From positions 1 to 21,051 of the forward strand of contig JBLYYE010000019.1 of NCBI GenBank assembly GCA_048549915.1: DNA of 21,051 nt. The letters are read 5' to 3'. A model generated the notes under the pieces. The model did not search any database. It was given only the letters and a program-made list of their open reading frames with translations, and had not been told where the DNA came from. The position numbers and the translations under genes were made by a program. Shown here in pieces: positions 1-6,625 of the stretch. The DNA comes from LSUCC0057 sp048549915 (GTDB taxonomy: Bacteria; Pseudomonadota; Gammaproteobacteria; Pseudomonadales; Porticoccaceae). Each line of letters starts with the position of its first letter. The stretch's first letter is position 1.

Positions 1-25
1 AGTTATATATATTAGTTGAACAACC

Positions 26-90
26 TTAAGACAGCATTAAGAGGGGGGCTAACTTGTCCAAAAAACAGCACTCACTTAAGGTATTCTTAA
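26..90. promoter_or_regulatory. Two TTAA-N7-TTAA direct-repeat pairs upstream of the first gene
   Basis: TTAA occurs at 26-29 and 37-40, and again at 76-79 and 87-90. Each pair has exactly an 11-base period, and the two pairs are 50 bases apart. Two further TTAA copies lie at 116-119 and 123-126. An 11-base direct repeat is the usual geometry for a winged-helix (OmpR/PhoB-type) response regulator dimer. The regulator is unknown and the role is inferred only from the spacing. The rest of 1-168 shows no gene and no convincing sigma-70 promoter. Confidence 0.3.
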
Positions 91-168
91 AGAAGGCCGC
101 GTAAAATAACCGGCTTTAACCTTTAAGAGTGTCAACTGCGCCATCATGCTCACACCAAATACAACCTT

Positions 169-1479
169 ATGCTGTTAGATAAATACCCGATATTGGTCTA
201 TTTGGCTGCAATGACGCTTATCTGGGCATTGTTTAGTTGGCGTGCGCGGCATGTAAACCGCCTCGCGGTGGCGCGAAAAGAAGCCGCTATATCAACTGGA
301 ATGAATCAACCGCCTACGCTTCACCCTGTTATAGACCCCAATCTCTGTCGCGGCTGCGGTGCTTGTGTCACCGCCTGCCCTGAGGGCGAGATCATCGGTT
401 TAATCGATGGCCGAGCTGAGCTGATTGAGGCGGCTAACTGCATTGGCCACGGTGCCTGCAAGGCTGCATGCCCGTTTGATGCGATCGACCTGGTGTTTGG
501 CACAGCAGAGCGCGGCGTTGATATACCGCAACTGAGCCCTGAGTTTTTCACCACTCGCGACGGTGTCTCAATCGCCGGTGAGTTGGGCGGCATGGGGCTT
601 ATCCGCAACGCCATTACTCAAGGCGTTCAAGCCGTAGAGCAATTGGTTGGTCGCCTTAAAAACCAGCCCGCGCCGCAGGAGCTCGAGCAGGACTGCGACT
701 TATTAATTGTGGGAGCTGGGCCAGCAGGTATCGCAGCTGCCTTAACCGCCAAAAAGCATGGAATTTCTGCGATTGTCGTAGAACAGGACTCATTAGGCGG
801 CACAGTCGCCCATTTCCCACGCAATAAAATTGTCATGACCGCACCGGTTGAACTTCCGCTAGTGGGAAAAGTCAACCTTCGCGAAACCAGCAAAGAGTCC
901 TTACTCGAGTTTTGGCAGGATATTATTGAGCAGCACAAGCCGGATATCCGTTTTGGCGAACAACTTATCGGGCTCGAGGGCGAATTTAACCAATTTACTG
1001 GCAAAACCAGCGTCACCGAATACCGCACGAGGGCTGTTCTGCTCTGCCTGGGGCGACGCGGCACTCCGCGCAAGCTCGACATCCCCGGAGAAGAGTTGTC
1101 GCATGTCATTTACAGTCTTAGGGATGCCAGCCACTTTGCAGGCCGCAAAGCGATGGTAATTGGGGGTGGTGACAGTGCTATAGAGGCGGCTCTCGCTCTC
1201 GCGGAGCAGCCACAAACCTCTGTTACGCTCAGCTATCGCGGCAGCGGGTTCAACCGCGCGAAAGCGAAAAATCGCCAGGCACTTGAACAAAGCAGTGTTG
1301 ATGTCCGGTTGAATTCCGCAGCAATTGCTATCAGCAGCGAGGCAGTGACTTTAAGAGAGGCCGATCAACCTATCGAGGTTGCGGCTGACTTGGTAGTAAT
1401 ATGCGCAGGCGGTATATTACCTACACCGTTTTTAGCTGCGATGGGTATCGAAGTGGAAACTAAATATGGCAGCCAATAA
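169..1479 (+). CDS. Membrane-anchored ferredoxin-domain FAD/NAD(P)-dependent oxidoreductase
   Basis: This is a 436-residue fusion of an electron-transfer domain and a thioredoxin-reductase-like flavoprotein. One hydrophobic segment (about residues 7-24) should anchor it in the inner membrane. The first Fe-S motif is classical: C60-x2-C63-x2-C66-x3-C70-P. The second reads C91-x2-H94-x2-C97-x3-C101-P, with His where the second Cys normally sits. A Rossmann GxGPAG motif at 182-187 binds FAD, and a second one, GGGDSA at 332-337, binds NAD(P)H. The likely role is passing electrons between a pyridine nucleotide and an iron-sulfur or redox partner; the partner cannot be told from sequence. ATG 169 is the only credible start, because an in-frame stop lies at 124-126 with no ATG, GTG or TTG between. 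No Shine-Dalgarno site is visible, so leaderless translation is possible. It overlaps the next gene by 14 bp, which suggests translational coupling. Confidence 0.85.
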   Translation: MLLDKYPILVYLAAMTLIWALFSWRARHVNRLAVARKEAAISTGMNQPPTLHPVIDPNLCRGCGACVTACPEGEIIGLIDGRAELIEAANCIGHGACKAACPFDAIDLVFGTAERGVDIPQLSPEFFTTRDGVSIAGELGGMGLIRNAITQGVQAVEQLVGRLKNQPAPQELEQDCDLLIVGAGPAGIAAALTAKKHGISAIVVEQDSLGGTVAHFPRNKIVMTAPVELPLVGKVNLRETSKESLLEFWQDIIEQHKPDIRFGEQLIGLEGEFNQFTGKTSVTEYRTRAVLLCLGRRGTPRKLDIPGEELSHVIYSLRDASHFAGRKAMVIGGGDSAIEAALALAEQPQTSVTLSYRGSGFNRAKAKNRQALEQSSVDVRLNSAAIAISSEAVTLREADQPIEVAADLVVICAGGILPTPFLAAMGIEVETKYGSQ

Positions 1480-3508
1480 ATCTTTACTAAGCATGCATTT
1501 GCGCGTGCTAGGCGTTTGCGGAGCCGTGTTGCTGAGCGCACAGACTCTCGCACAATCAGCTACAGAAAAAACTATCGATAATGCCGATTTTCTGATCCGA
1601 CAGCGCGACTATGACGCTGCCGCTCAATTGCTCGCTCCAATTGCAAAACAAGGCAACGCTGAGGCTAATTATAGACTGGCCTCACTCTATCAGCGCGGTC
1701 GGGGAGTTAAAAAATCTCCCTCAAAAGCCTTTGCTCTTCTGCGCATCGCCTGTGACAGAGGCCACGCCTCGGGCTGCCAACAACTCGCCCTTCTCTACGA
1801 ATATGGTCGCGGCACTGAGCGAAATCTAGACGCTGCACTCAAGGCACTGACAGCGGCAGAGGCTGCCGGCGCCAACAACACCCAGAAGGCGCTCAAGCGT
1901 CTGCGCCAACAGTTGCGCACAGCTCCGAGTCTGCAGCAGTTACAATCCATGATAGCCAAGCAACAGCTGCTGGCACTACAGCGCGCACTCGAGAAATTTC
2001 CCGACCTCACGGCCAAGCCTCTTGATAGCGGCCACACGTTACTCACTTATGCGATAAGCAAAAAATCTCTACCCACCGTTGAATTGCTCTTGCAATACAG
2101 TGACGGTAACCGTCCAACGGCATTTGGACAGCCGCCACTGCAAACAGCCACTGTGACTGAAGATTTGGCTATGGTTAAGCTGTTACTCGACCAAGGTGCC
2201 GCCAAGAATGGACGAGATTCACTGGACAACTGCGCTCTACACCACGCAGTTAGACTCAACAATGTCGAGCTGGTTGAATTACTGCTCGACGCCGACGCGG
2301 ATCCCAACTGCAGCAATCAAAACGGCGATCACCCGCGAGACTGGCTCGACACAAAGAATCAATCTATGGCGCGACTGCTCGCCCGTTTTGGCGCCGTGCC
2401 AAGCCCAGAAGTGGCCAAACAAGAGACAACGGAGCAACAGCGACAAGCGGCCACACTGGATGCATTGCAAAAACTCAATGAGACCCAGTTTTCAGACTGG
2501 CCGCGCTTGCACGTAGCCGCATGGCTGGGCAGCGAAGAGCTAGTGCTAAAGCTTATAGAGGATGAGCGCTCAGCTGACCAAACAAGCACGCAGATCAACA
2601 AACTGGATGATAACGGCTACAGCGCACTAGCCAGGGCCGCCATGCGCGGCCACGGCAAAGTGGTAGAGACGTTACTCAAAGCAGGCGCCAGTGATGAACG
2701 GCAAATCGAAGGGCAGCCACTAGCTATGCATGCTGCACTGCGTTCGGAAGACTCTGACACAATTCGCCTCTTAACCGCGAAGTCTCTCGATGCCAACTGG
2801 CAATCAATTCGATCACTGTTGATGCACTGTCTAGATGAGTGCAGTGATAAAAGTTTTACGCTGCTGTTCTCTAGCCCAAGACTCTCTCTCTCCGAGCTGG
2901 AACATCGCGAACTAGGCAACTTGCTCAACAAGCTAGCAGCTCGACGCTTACCACTCACTACGCAGTTGTTAATCGACTATTTATCTCAACAGCTCTCGGC
3001 AGAAATGTTACTCAAGGCCATCAATAGCAGCAGTGATCTCGGGCGTTCACCGCTCTGGTGGAGTCTACATTACGGAGCAGTTGAATTGGCCGCTAAAATT
3101 CATATTCTTGGCGGGCAGTTGGGGGCTGCAGATCACAATGGCGCCTCCCCTCTTCACCTGTTGGCGCGCATTGCTATAAAAACACAATTAGAGCGCTTCC
3201 ACCCTGTAAAAGAGACTATTGATCAAACAGACAATATAGGCAATACCCCACTGATGGAAGCTGCACTTGAAGGCAATGTAGATGCCATTGTGTGGCTCAC
3301 CGATTTGGGCGCCAAGGTAGATGTGCGCAACGATAATTCACTCACCGCTTTGATGGTTGCGGCTCAAAATGGCCACTTAAAAGCAGTGGAGACGCTGATT
3401 AAAAATGGAGCCAATCCACGAAAACGCAACCGCACCGGTCTAACCGTTGTCGAACAAGCAGACAAAAACAATCATCTCGAAATAACAACATTCCTCAACT
3501 CTCTTTGA
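1466..3508 (+). CDS. Secreted Sel1-repeat plus ankyrin-repeat protein
   Basis: This 680-residue protein begins with a probable Sec signal peptide: basic residues, then a hydrophobic stretch at about 12-29, with cleavage near residue 29-30. Two Sel1-like repeats follow (about 50-130), recognisable by the A-x2-R-L-A-x-L-Y-x2-G-R-G pattern. The rest is an ankyrin array of roughly nine to ten units. Good copies are near 190-210, 223-247, 256-280, 345-365, 385-410, 550-570 and 595-655, with T/S-x-L-x2-A-x3-G/N and LL-x2-GA signatures. No enzymatic domain is visible, so it is probably a periplasmic scaffold for protein contacts. Its start lies inside the end of the oxidoreductase gene with only a weak ribosome site, which supports coupling. 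ATG 1493 is an alternative start that would shorten the signal peptide. Its partner and process are unknown. The sigma factor gene follows after 86 bp. Confidence 0.82.
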   Translation: MAANKSLLSMHLRVLGVCGAVLLSAQTLAQSATEKTIDNADFLIRQRDYDAAAQLLAPIAKQGNAEANYRLASLYQRGRGVKKSPSKAFALLRIACDRGHASGCQQLALLYEYGRGTERNLDAALKALTAAEAAGANNTQKALKRLRQQLRTAPSLQQLQSMIAKQQLLALQRALEKFPDLTAKPLDSGHTLLTYAISKKSLPTVELLLQYSDGNRPTAFGQPPLQTATVTEDLAMVKLLLDQGAAKNGRDSLDNCALHHAVRLNNVELVELLLDADADPNCSNQNGDHPRDWLDTKNQSMARLLARFGAVPSPEVAKQETTEQQRQAATLDALQKLNETQFSDWPRLHVAAWLGSEELVLKLIEDERSADQTSTQINKLDDNGYSALARAAMRGHGKVVETLLKAGASDERQIEGQPLAMHAALRSEDSDTIRLLTAKSLDANWQSIRSLLMHCLDECSDKSFTLLFSSPRLSLSELEHRELGNLLNKLAARRLPLTTQLLIDYLSQQLSAEMLLKAINSSSDLGRSPLWWSLHYGAVELAAKIHILGGQLGAADHNGASPLHLLARIAIKTQLERFHPVKETIDQTDNIGNTPLMEAALEGNVDAIVWLTDLGAKVDVRNDNSLTALMVAAQNGHLKAVETLIKNGANPRKRNRTGLTVVEQADKNNHLEITTFLNSL

Positions 3509-3594
3509 GTCACAGCCTCGCTTGACGAAATCACCAACAACACCAAGACTGAGCTAACGAGCTCTGTTTACTCTGGGCAGCCAAGGAGAGAGCT

Positions 3595-4182
3595 ATGCCC
3601 GATTCGACACTCACTGATTCGCAGCTGCGCGAACTGGTTGGCGCACATCACAACACACTTTTAAGCGTCGCACGCGGTATTGTCGGCGACAGCGAAAGCG
3701 AAGAAGTGGTCCAACAAGCTTGGTTGCAAGCCTATAACAAATGGCATCAGTTTGAGCAGCGCTCCAATGTTCGCACGTGGCTAACCCGCATTGTTATAAA
3801 TTGCGCCAAGATGCAGCTGCGCAGTCGCAAACGAGAGACTCTGTTTGCAGATATGGGCCAAGATACAAACTACACAGACCCTCTAGAAGAACGTTTTAAC
3901 AGCCGCCAGCACTGGCAGAAACCACTAACCCAGTGGAGTGAAGAGAGCCCTGAACAGCTGCTAATGCGCGATCAGCTCGCCCGCTGTTTAAAAGCACTGT
4001 TGACCCGCATGCCAGCAAAGCAGCGCGCACTGCTGGCTATGCGCGATCACGCACAATTAGGGTTTGAAGAAATCTGTAACGAACTGGGGGTTTCTGCATC
4101 TAATGCACGGGTACTACTCTATCGCGCGCGTACACAAATTATTGCCTTAACTGATCACTATGAGGAGACCGGCGAATGCTGA
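3595..4182 (+). CDS. ECF-type RNA polymerase sigma factor
   Basis: This 195-residue cytoplasmic protein has the two-domain layout of an extracytoplasmic-function sigma-70 factor. Region 2 spans about residues 10-80; it includes the E-E-V-V-Q-Q-A-W-L-Q-A-Y core and the W-L-T-R-I-V-I-N-C helix that contact the -10 element and open DNA. Region 4 spans about 125-185, with a helix-turn-helix ending V-S-A-S-N-A-R-V-L-L-Y-R-A-R that reads the -35 element. A charged, low-conservation linker separates the domains. A strong ribosome site (AAGGAGAG) sits 6-13 bases before the ATG. The stop overlaps the anti-sigma start by 7 bp, so the two should be made in fixed ratio. Since the copper-peptide operon begins 98 bp after the anti-sigma gene on the same strand, its promoter is the most likely target. 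The target promoter and the ECF group were not determined. Confidence 0.93.
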   Translation: MPDSTLTDSQLRELVGAHHNTLLSVARGIVGDSESEEVVQQAWLQAYNKWHQFEQRSNVRTWLTRIVINCAKMQLRSRKRETLFADMGQDTNYTDPLEERFNSRQHWQKPLTQWSEESPEQLLMRDQLARCLKALLTRMPAKQRALLAMRDHAQLGFEEICNELGVSASNARVLLYRARTQIIALTDHYEETGEC

Positions 4183-4427
4183 AGTGCAAACAAATCCCGG
4201 AACTCACCAGCGCAATGCTAGATGATCAACTAAGCTTCTATGAGCGTTGGCAGGTAAAGCTACATCTATTTATCTGTCACCGTTGTCGCGATTATTGGCG
4301 CGCACTCTTATCGACTGTCACCGCACTTGGCACTTATACCGACAGAGCCAGCGAAGAGCAGGTTGAACAAGTAGTTGCCTCAGTTAAGTCGCACTCATCA
4401 AGTGACCCAATAACACCAGAAAAATAA
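4176..4427 (+). CDS. Soluble zinc-binding (ZAS-type) anti-sigma factor
   Basis: This small 83-residue protein carries H30-x3-C34-x2-C37, the zf-HC2/ZAS signature of anti-sigma factors, plus C4 near the N terminus. The C4-to-H30 distance of 26 residues equals that from C11 to H37 in Streptomyces RsrA as I recall it, so the full Cys3-His zinc site appears present. No transmembrane segment is visible, so it should act in the cytoplasm by holding the sigma factor until a thiol or metal signal releases it. ZAS proteins are known to respond to disulfide stress or metals; a response to copper here is inferred from the neighbouring operon. Its ATG lies inside the last codons of the sigma gene. The C-terminal 35 residues are polar and unlike any domain I know. 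Confidence 0.85.
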   Translation: MLKCKQIPELTSAMLDDQLSFYERWQVKLHLFICHRCRDYWRALLSTVTALGTYTDRASEEQVEQVVASVKSHSSSDPITPEK

Positions 4428-4440
4428 CTTTGTAACAAAG
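4428..4440. promoter_or_regulatory. 13-bp inverted repeat in the leader of the hvf operon
   Basis: CTTTGT-A-ACAAAG is a perfect 6-bp inverted repeat with a one-base centre. It begins on the base after the anti-sigma stop codon and lies 85 bases before the hvfA start. It contains TGTAAC, which resembles the AAC-type -35 element read by many ECF sigma factors. I find no matching -10 element that I would trust. It could be an operator, part of the ECF promoter, or chance. The rest of 4441-4525 has no other clear element apart from the hvfA ribosome site. Confidence 0.3.
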
Positions 4441-4525
4441 TGAGTCGGGCTGCATCAAATTAACAGCAAGCCGATTTAATCGCGGTTTGCAGCTTTAACC
4501 TGTAGTTAACCCGAGGAAATAGATC

Positions 4526-4975
4526 ATGGCTAAAATTAACGACAAATCTCAAGAGTTAAAACGCACTCCGCTCTATTCAACCTTGCTAGGCGGAGCATTG
4601 TTGGCCGGCTCTCTGAGTAGCGGCATTGCCAGCGCCGAGAGCAACCCCTTCCAAACAGTGGACTTAGGTAGCGGCTATCAACTCGCTATGGGACATAGCA
4701 AACACGGTGAAGGCAAATGTGGTGAAGCCAAGTGCGGCGCCGAGATGGCTAGCGACAAAATGGGCGAAGGCAAATGTGGTGAGGCTAAATGCGGCGCCGA
4801 CATGGCCAGCGACAAAATGGGCGAAGGCAAGTGCGGCGAAGCTAAATGCGGTGCCGACATGGCCAGCGACAAAATGGGCGAAGGCAAATGTGGTGAGGCC
4901 AAGTGCGGCGCCGATATGGCCAGCGACAAGATGGGTGAAGAAAAATGTGGCGAGGGCAAGTGTGGTAGCCAATAA
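4526..4975 (+). CDS. hvfA: HvfA-type precursor peptide of an oxazolone/thioamide copper-binding RiPP
   Basis: This 149-residue secreted peptide is the substrate of the following MNIO enzyme. Residues 1-37 form a Sec signal peptide (basic start, hydrophobic 14-35, cleavage after A-S-A at 37), which in this family is also part of the leader. Residues 38-60 link to the core. The core (61-147) has four 19-residue units, each containing EGKCG then EAKCG followed by A-[ED]-M-A-S-D-K-M, then a final EEKCG/EGKCG pair. All ten cysteines are in K-C-G: 65, 70, 84, 89, 103, 108, 122, 127, 141 and 146. HvfA of Haemophilus influenzae is known to be modified at EGKCG cysteines to copper-binding oxazolone/thioamide groups; the same outcome here is inferred. 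A ribosome site (GAGG, 4513-4516) lies 9 bases upstream of the ATG. The likely role is sequestering copper in the periplasm. BufA/bufferin is the alternative family name; the EGKCG motif favours HvfA. Confidence 0.92.
   Translation: MAKINDKSQELKRTPLYSTLLGGALLAGSLSSGIASAESNPFQTVDLGSGYQLAMGHSKHGEGKCGEAKCGAEMASDKMGEGKCGEAKCGADMASDKMGEGKCGEAKCGADMASDKMGEGKCGEAKCGADMASDKMGEEKCGEGKCGSQ
4706..4966 (+). repeat. 57-bp in-frame tandem repeat array in hvfA (4.6 copies)
   Basis: Full units lie at 4706-4762, 4763-4819, 4820-4876 and 4877-4933, with a partial fifth at 4934-4966. Each unit encodes 19 residues with two cysteines. Between units, differences are almost all at third codon positions; the only amino-acid change among full units is Glu to Asp at residue 73 versus its equivalents. 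Because the period is a multiple of three and stop-free, several other frames stay open through the array, producing spurious long open frames on both strands. Confidence 0.95.
4952..4956 (+). promoter_or_regulatory. Ribosome binding site that fixes the hvfB start
   Basis: GAGGG lies 5 bases before the GTG at 4962, inside the last EGKCG codons of hvfA. The equivalent Glu codon is GAA in the other four EGKCG copies and GAG only here, which improves the match to the 16S tail. The next upstream in-frame GTG (4947) has a poorer site. Confidence 0.6.
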
Positions 4976-5822
4976 CTGGCCTCTGCCATGCGGTGCAGGC
5001 TTAGGCCTGCGCCGCGAGCTTATCGAACAGCTGTGCGCTTCTCCGCAGTCTGTGGACTTTTTGGAGCTGGCTCCCGAGAACTGGATAAAAACCACCGCAC
5101 CTCTCAAGCGCCAGCTAGCTGAGCTAGCAGAACGCCATCCAATAACGTGCCACGGCCTCTCGCTGTCTCTGGGCAGCCCCGACCCGCTCGATGGTCATTT
5201 ATTAACAGCCATCAGCCAATTTAACCGCGAGTACGGCGTGGCTTACTACACAGAACATTTGAGTTACTGCAGTGCCGGCGGACACTTTTACGATTTAGCA
5301 CCCATCCCTTTCACTGAAGAGGCCGTTGTCTATACAGCCAAAAGAATTCGCAAAGTACAAGATACACTGGGAGAGCGAATTGGAGTGGAGAACATCAGCT
5401 ACTACGCAGCACCCGGGCAACATCTCAACGATGCGATGGACGAAGCCAGTTTTTTACTGGCTGTTACCCAAGAGGCCGATTGTGATCTGCTCTTAGATAT
5501 CAATAACATCTATGTGAACAGTATCAACCACGGCTACAACGCGAGTGACTTTTTAGCATGTCTGGGCACTGCTCCTGTCCGCTACCTACACATTGCTGGC
5601 CATTTTGATGAGGCTGAAGATCTGAAAATAGACAGCCATGGCAGCGATGTAATTGATCCCGTTTGGCAGCTACTAGAACAGGCGTACCGACAGTTCGGGA
5701 ATCTTCCAACGCTCCTAGAGCGCGACTTTAATATACCCAGTCTAGAAGTATTAAGCCGAGAGCTAGACATTATTCGCGCTCACCAAGCGCAATCAACAAT
5801 ACCCGTAGCAGCCGCGCAATGA
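4962..5822 (+). CDS. hvfB: DUF692 multinuclear non-heme iron oxidase (MNIO) modifying the HvfA peptide
   Basis: This is the catalytic enzyme of the RiPP system, 286 residues from GTG 4962, the usual MNIO length. By family knowledge (MbnB, HvfB) it uses iron and O2 in a four-electron oxidation of cysteine to an oxazolone/thioamide pair. The DUF692 motifs appear in order: G-A-G-L-G-L-R at 11-17, H64-G-L-S, E98-H99-L-S-Y, V-E143-N144, D179-I-N-N, H210-I-A-G-H214, D224-S-H226-G and E253-R-D255. These include the metal ligands and the TIM-barrel core. It should act in the cytoplasm before the peptide is exported. The open frame extends back to 4707 through the hvfA repeats, but that part has no relation to the family. 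It overlaps hvfA by 14 bp and hvfC by 4 bp. Confidence 0.92.
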   Translation: MVANNWPLPCGAGLGLRRELIEQLCASPQSVDFLELAPENWIKTTAPLKRQLAELAERHPITCHGLSLSLGSPDPLDGHLLTAISQFNREYGVAYYTEHLSYCSAGGHFYDLAPIPFTEEAVVYTAKRIRKVQDTLGERIGVENISYYAAPGQHLNDAMDEASFLLAVTQEADCDLLLDINNIYVNSINHGYNASDFLACLGTAPVRYLHIAGHFDEAEDLKIDSHGSDVIDPVWQLLEQAYRQFGNLPTLLERDFNIPSLEVLSRELDIIRAHQAQSTIPVAAAQ

Positions 5823-6625
5823 AGGCCTTCCAGCATGAACAACACACTTTTGTTGCGGCACTTCGCCAAATCAGCACCGAGTTACCTCAAGGGGTGTCTG
5901 CCAGACGTATGCAGGTATACCAACGCCTCGCCTTCAATAACATTGACTCGCTGCTCAGTCGCGCCCTGCCTATCTGCCAGCAGCTTCTCAACCGCAACGG
6001 CCAGTGGCAGCCGCTAATTCAACAGTTCATTCAAAATAGCGAGCAACTACACAGCCCCTATTTCGCCGATCTCAGCAAAGCTTTAGTGCAGCTGCTAGCA
6101 GAGCCTACAGCCGCACTAAAGGCACTCGAACTACCAGCGTTCGTTGCTGAGCTCGCCCATTACGAGTGGCTAGAATTGGCCGCACAATTGGCACCGCAAC
6201 CCAGCCACTGCAATCCAACACTAGAGATCAGCACTCTCGCTGATGAACAGCTGCTTCAATGCGAAATAACTACCGCCACTAGCCTACAAATTGGCTATTA
6301 CCACTGGCCTGTGATGCAGATAAGCCCAGCCACTAGCGAGGCTATATTGGCAGCAGGAGCTAAGACCGAGCCATACATAATTGCCGTTCATTGCAGTGTT
6401 GATGGCAATACTCACTTTACTGCGCTCAACTCACTCGCTGCCGCGCTTATCTCTCAGTTGCAACAACAGCAAACACTGCAACTACAGCAACAATTAGAAC
6501 AATTGGCCCAGAGCAGGCTAGATATTAGCTTGCATCAATTGCTCTGCCACGCACCCGAGCTAATACGCCAATTAGCCCAAAATGGCCTGCTCCAAATAAA
6601 ACCCAATGTTGAGGTAAACCAGTGA
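5819..6625 (+). CDS. hvfC: DUF2063 partner protein of the MNIO enzyme
   Basis: This 268-residue protein has the DUF2063 N-terminal domain (about 1-95) that is nearly always encoded beside DUF692 enzymes. Visible are the F-x8-A-L-R start, the V-S-A-R-R-M-x-V-Y-x-R-L-x-x-N segment (26-40) and the S-P-Y-F helix (79-82). A middle helix, L-P-A-F-V-A-E-L-A-x-Y-E-W-L-E (105-119), is also typical. In this family the partner is thought to bind the precursor and present it to the oxidase; that role is family knowledge, and older 'DNA-binding' labels are probably wrong. Residues 213-231 are glutamine-rich and probably helical. It starts in an ATGA overlap with hvfB, so the two are probably made in equal amounts. 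Confidence 0.88.
   Translation: MKAFQHEQHTFVAALRQISTELPQGVSARRMQVYQRLAFNNIDSLLSRALPICQQLLNRNGQWQPLIQQFIQNSEQLHSPYFADLSKALVQLLAEPTAALKALELPAFVAELAHYEWLELAAQLAPQPSHCNPTLEISTLADEQLLQCEITTATSLQIGYYHWPVMQISPATSEAILAAGAKTEPYIIAVHCSVDGNTHFTALNSLAAALISQLQQQQTLQLQQQLEQLAQSRLDISLHQLLCHAPELIRQLAQNGLLQIKPNVEVNQ

Noticed and set aside
26..90. TTAA-N7-TTAA as a CtrA box.
   Set aside because: CtrA sites have this shape, but CtrA is alphaproteobacterial and the gene content here looks gammaproteobacterial. The generic response-regulator reading is kept instead.
2104..2116. GACGGTAACCGTC inverted repeat.
   Set aside because: It lies inside the ankyrin-repeat coding sequence with no nearby promoter or gene start.
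4707..4961. N-terminal extension of the DUF692 gene through the hvfA repeats.
   Set aside because: The open frame exists only because the 57-bp repeat has no stop in that frame. The DUF692 family starts just before G-A-G-L-G-L-R, and GTG 4962 has a ribosome site.
4706..4966. Tandem repeats as a CRISPR array.
   Set aside because: Units are contiguous, 57 bp, in-frame and coding, with no unique spacers.
4664..5107. Long open frames on the minus strand across hvfA.
   Set aside because: They are products of the stop-free tandem repeat, encode repetitive low-complexity sequence, and have no ribosome site or family match.
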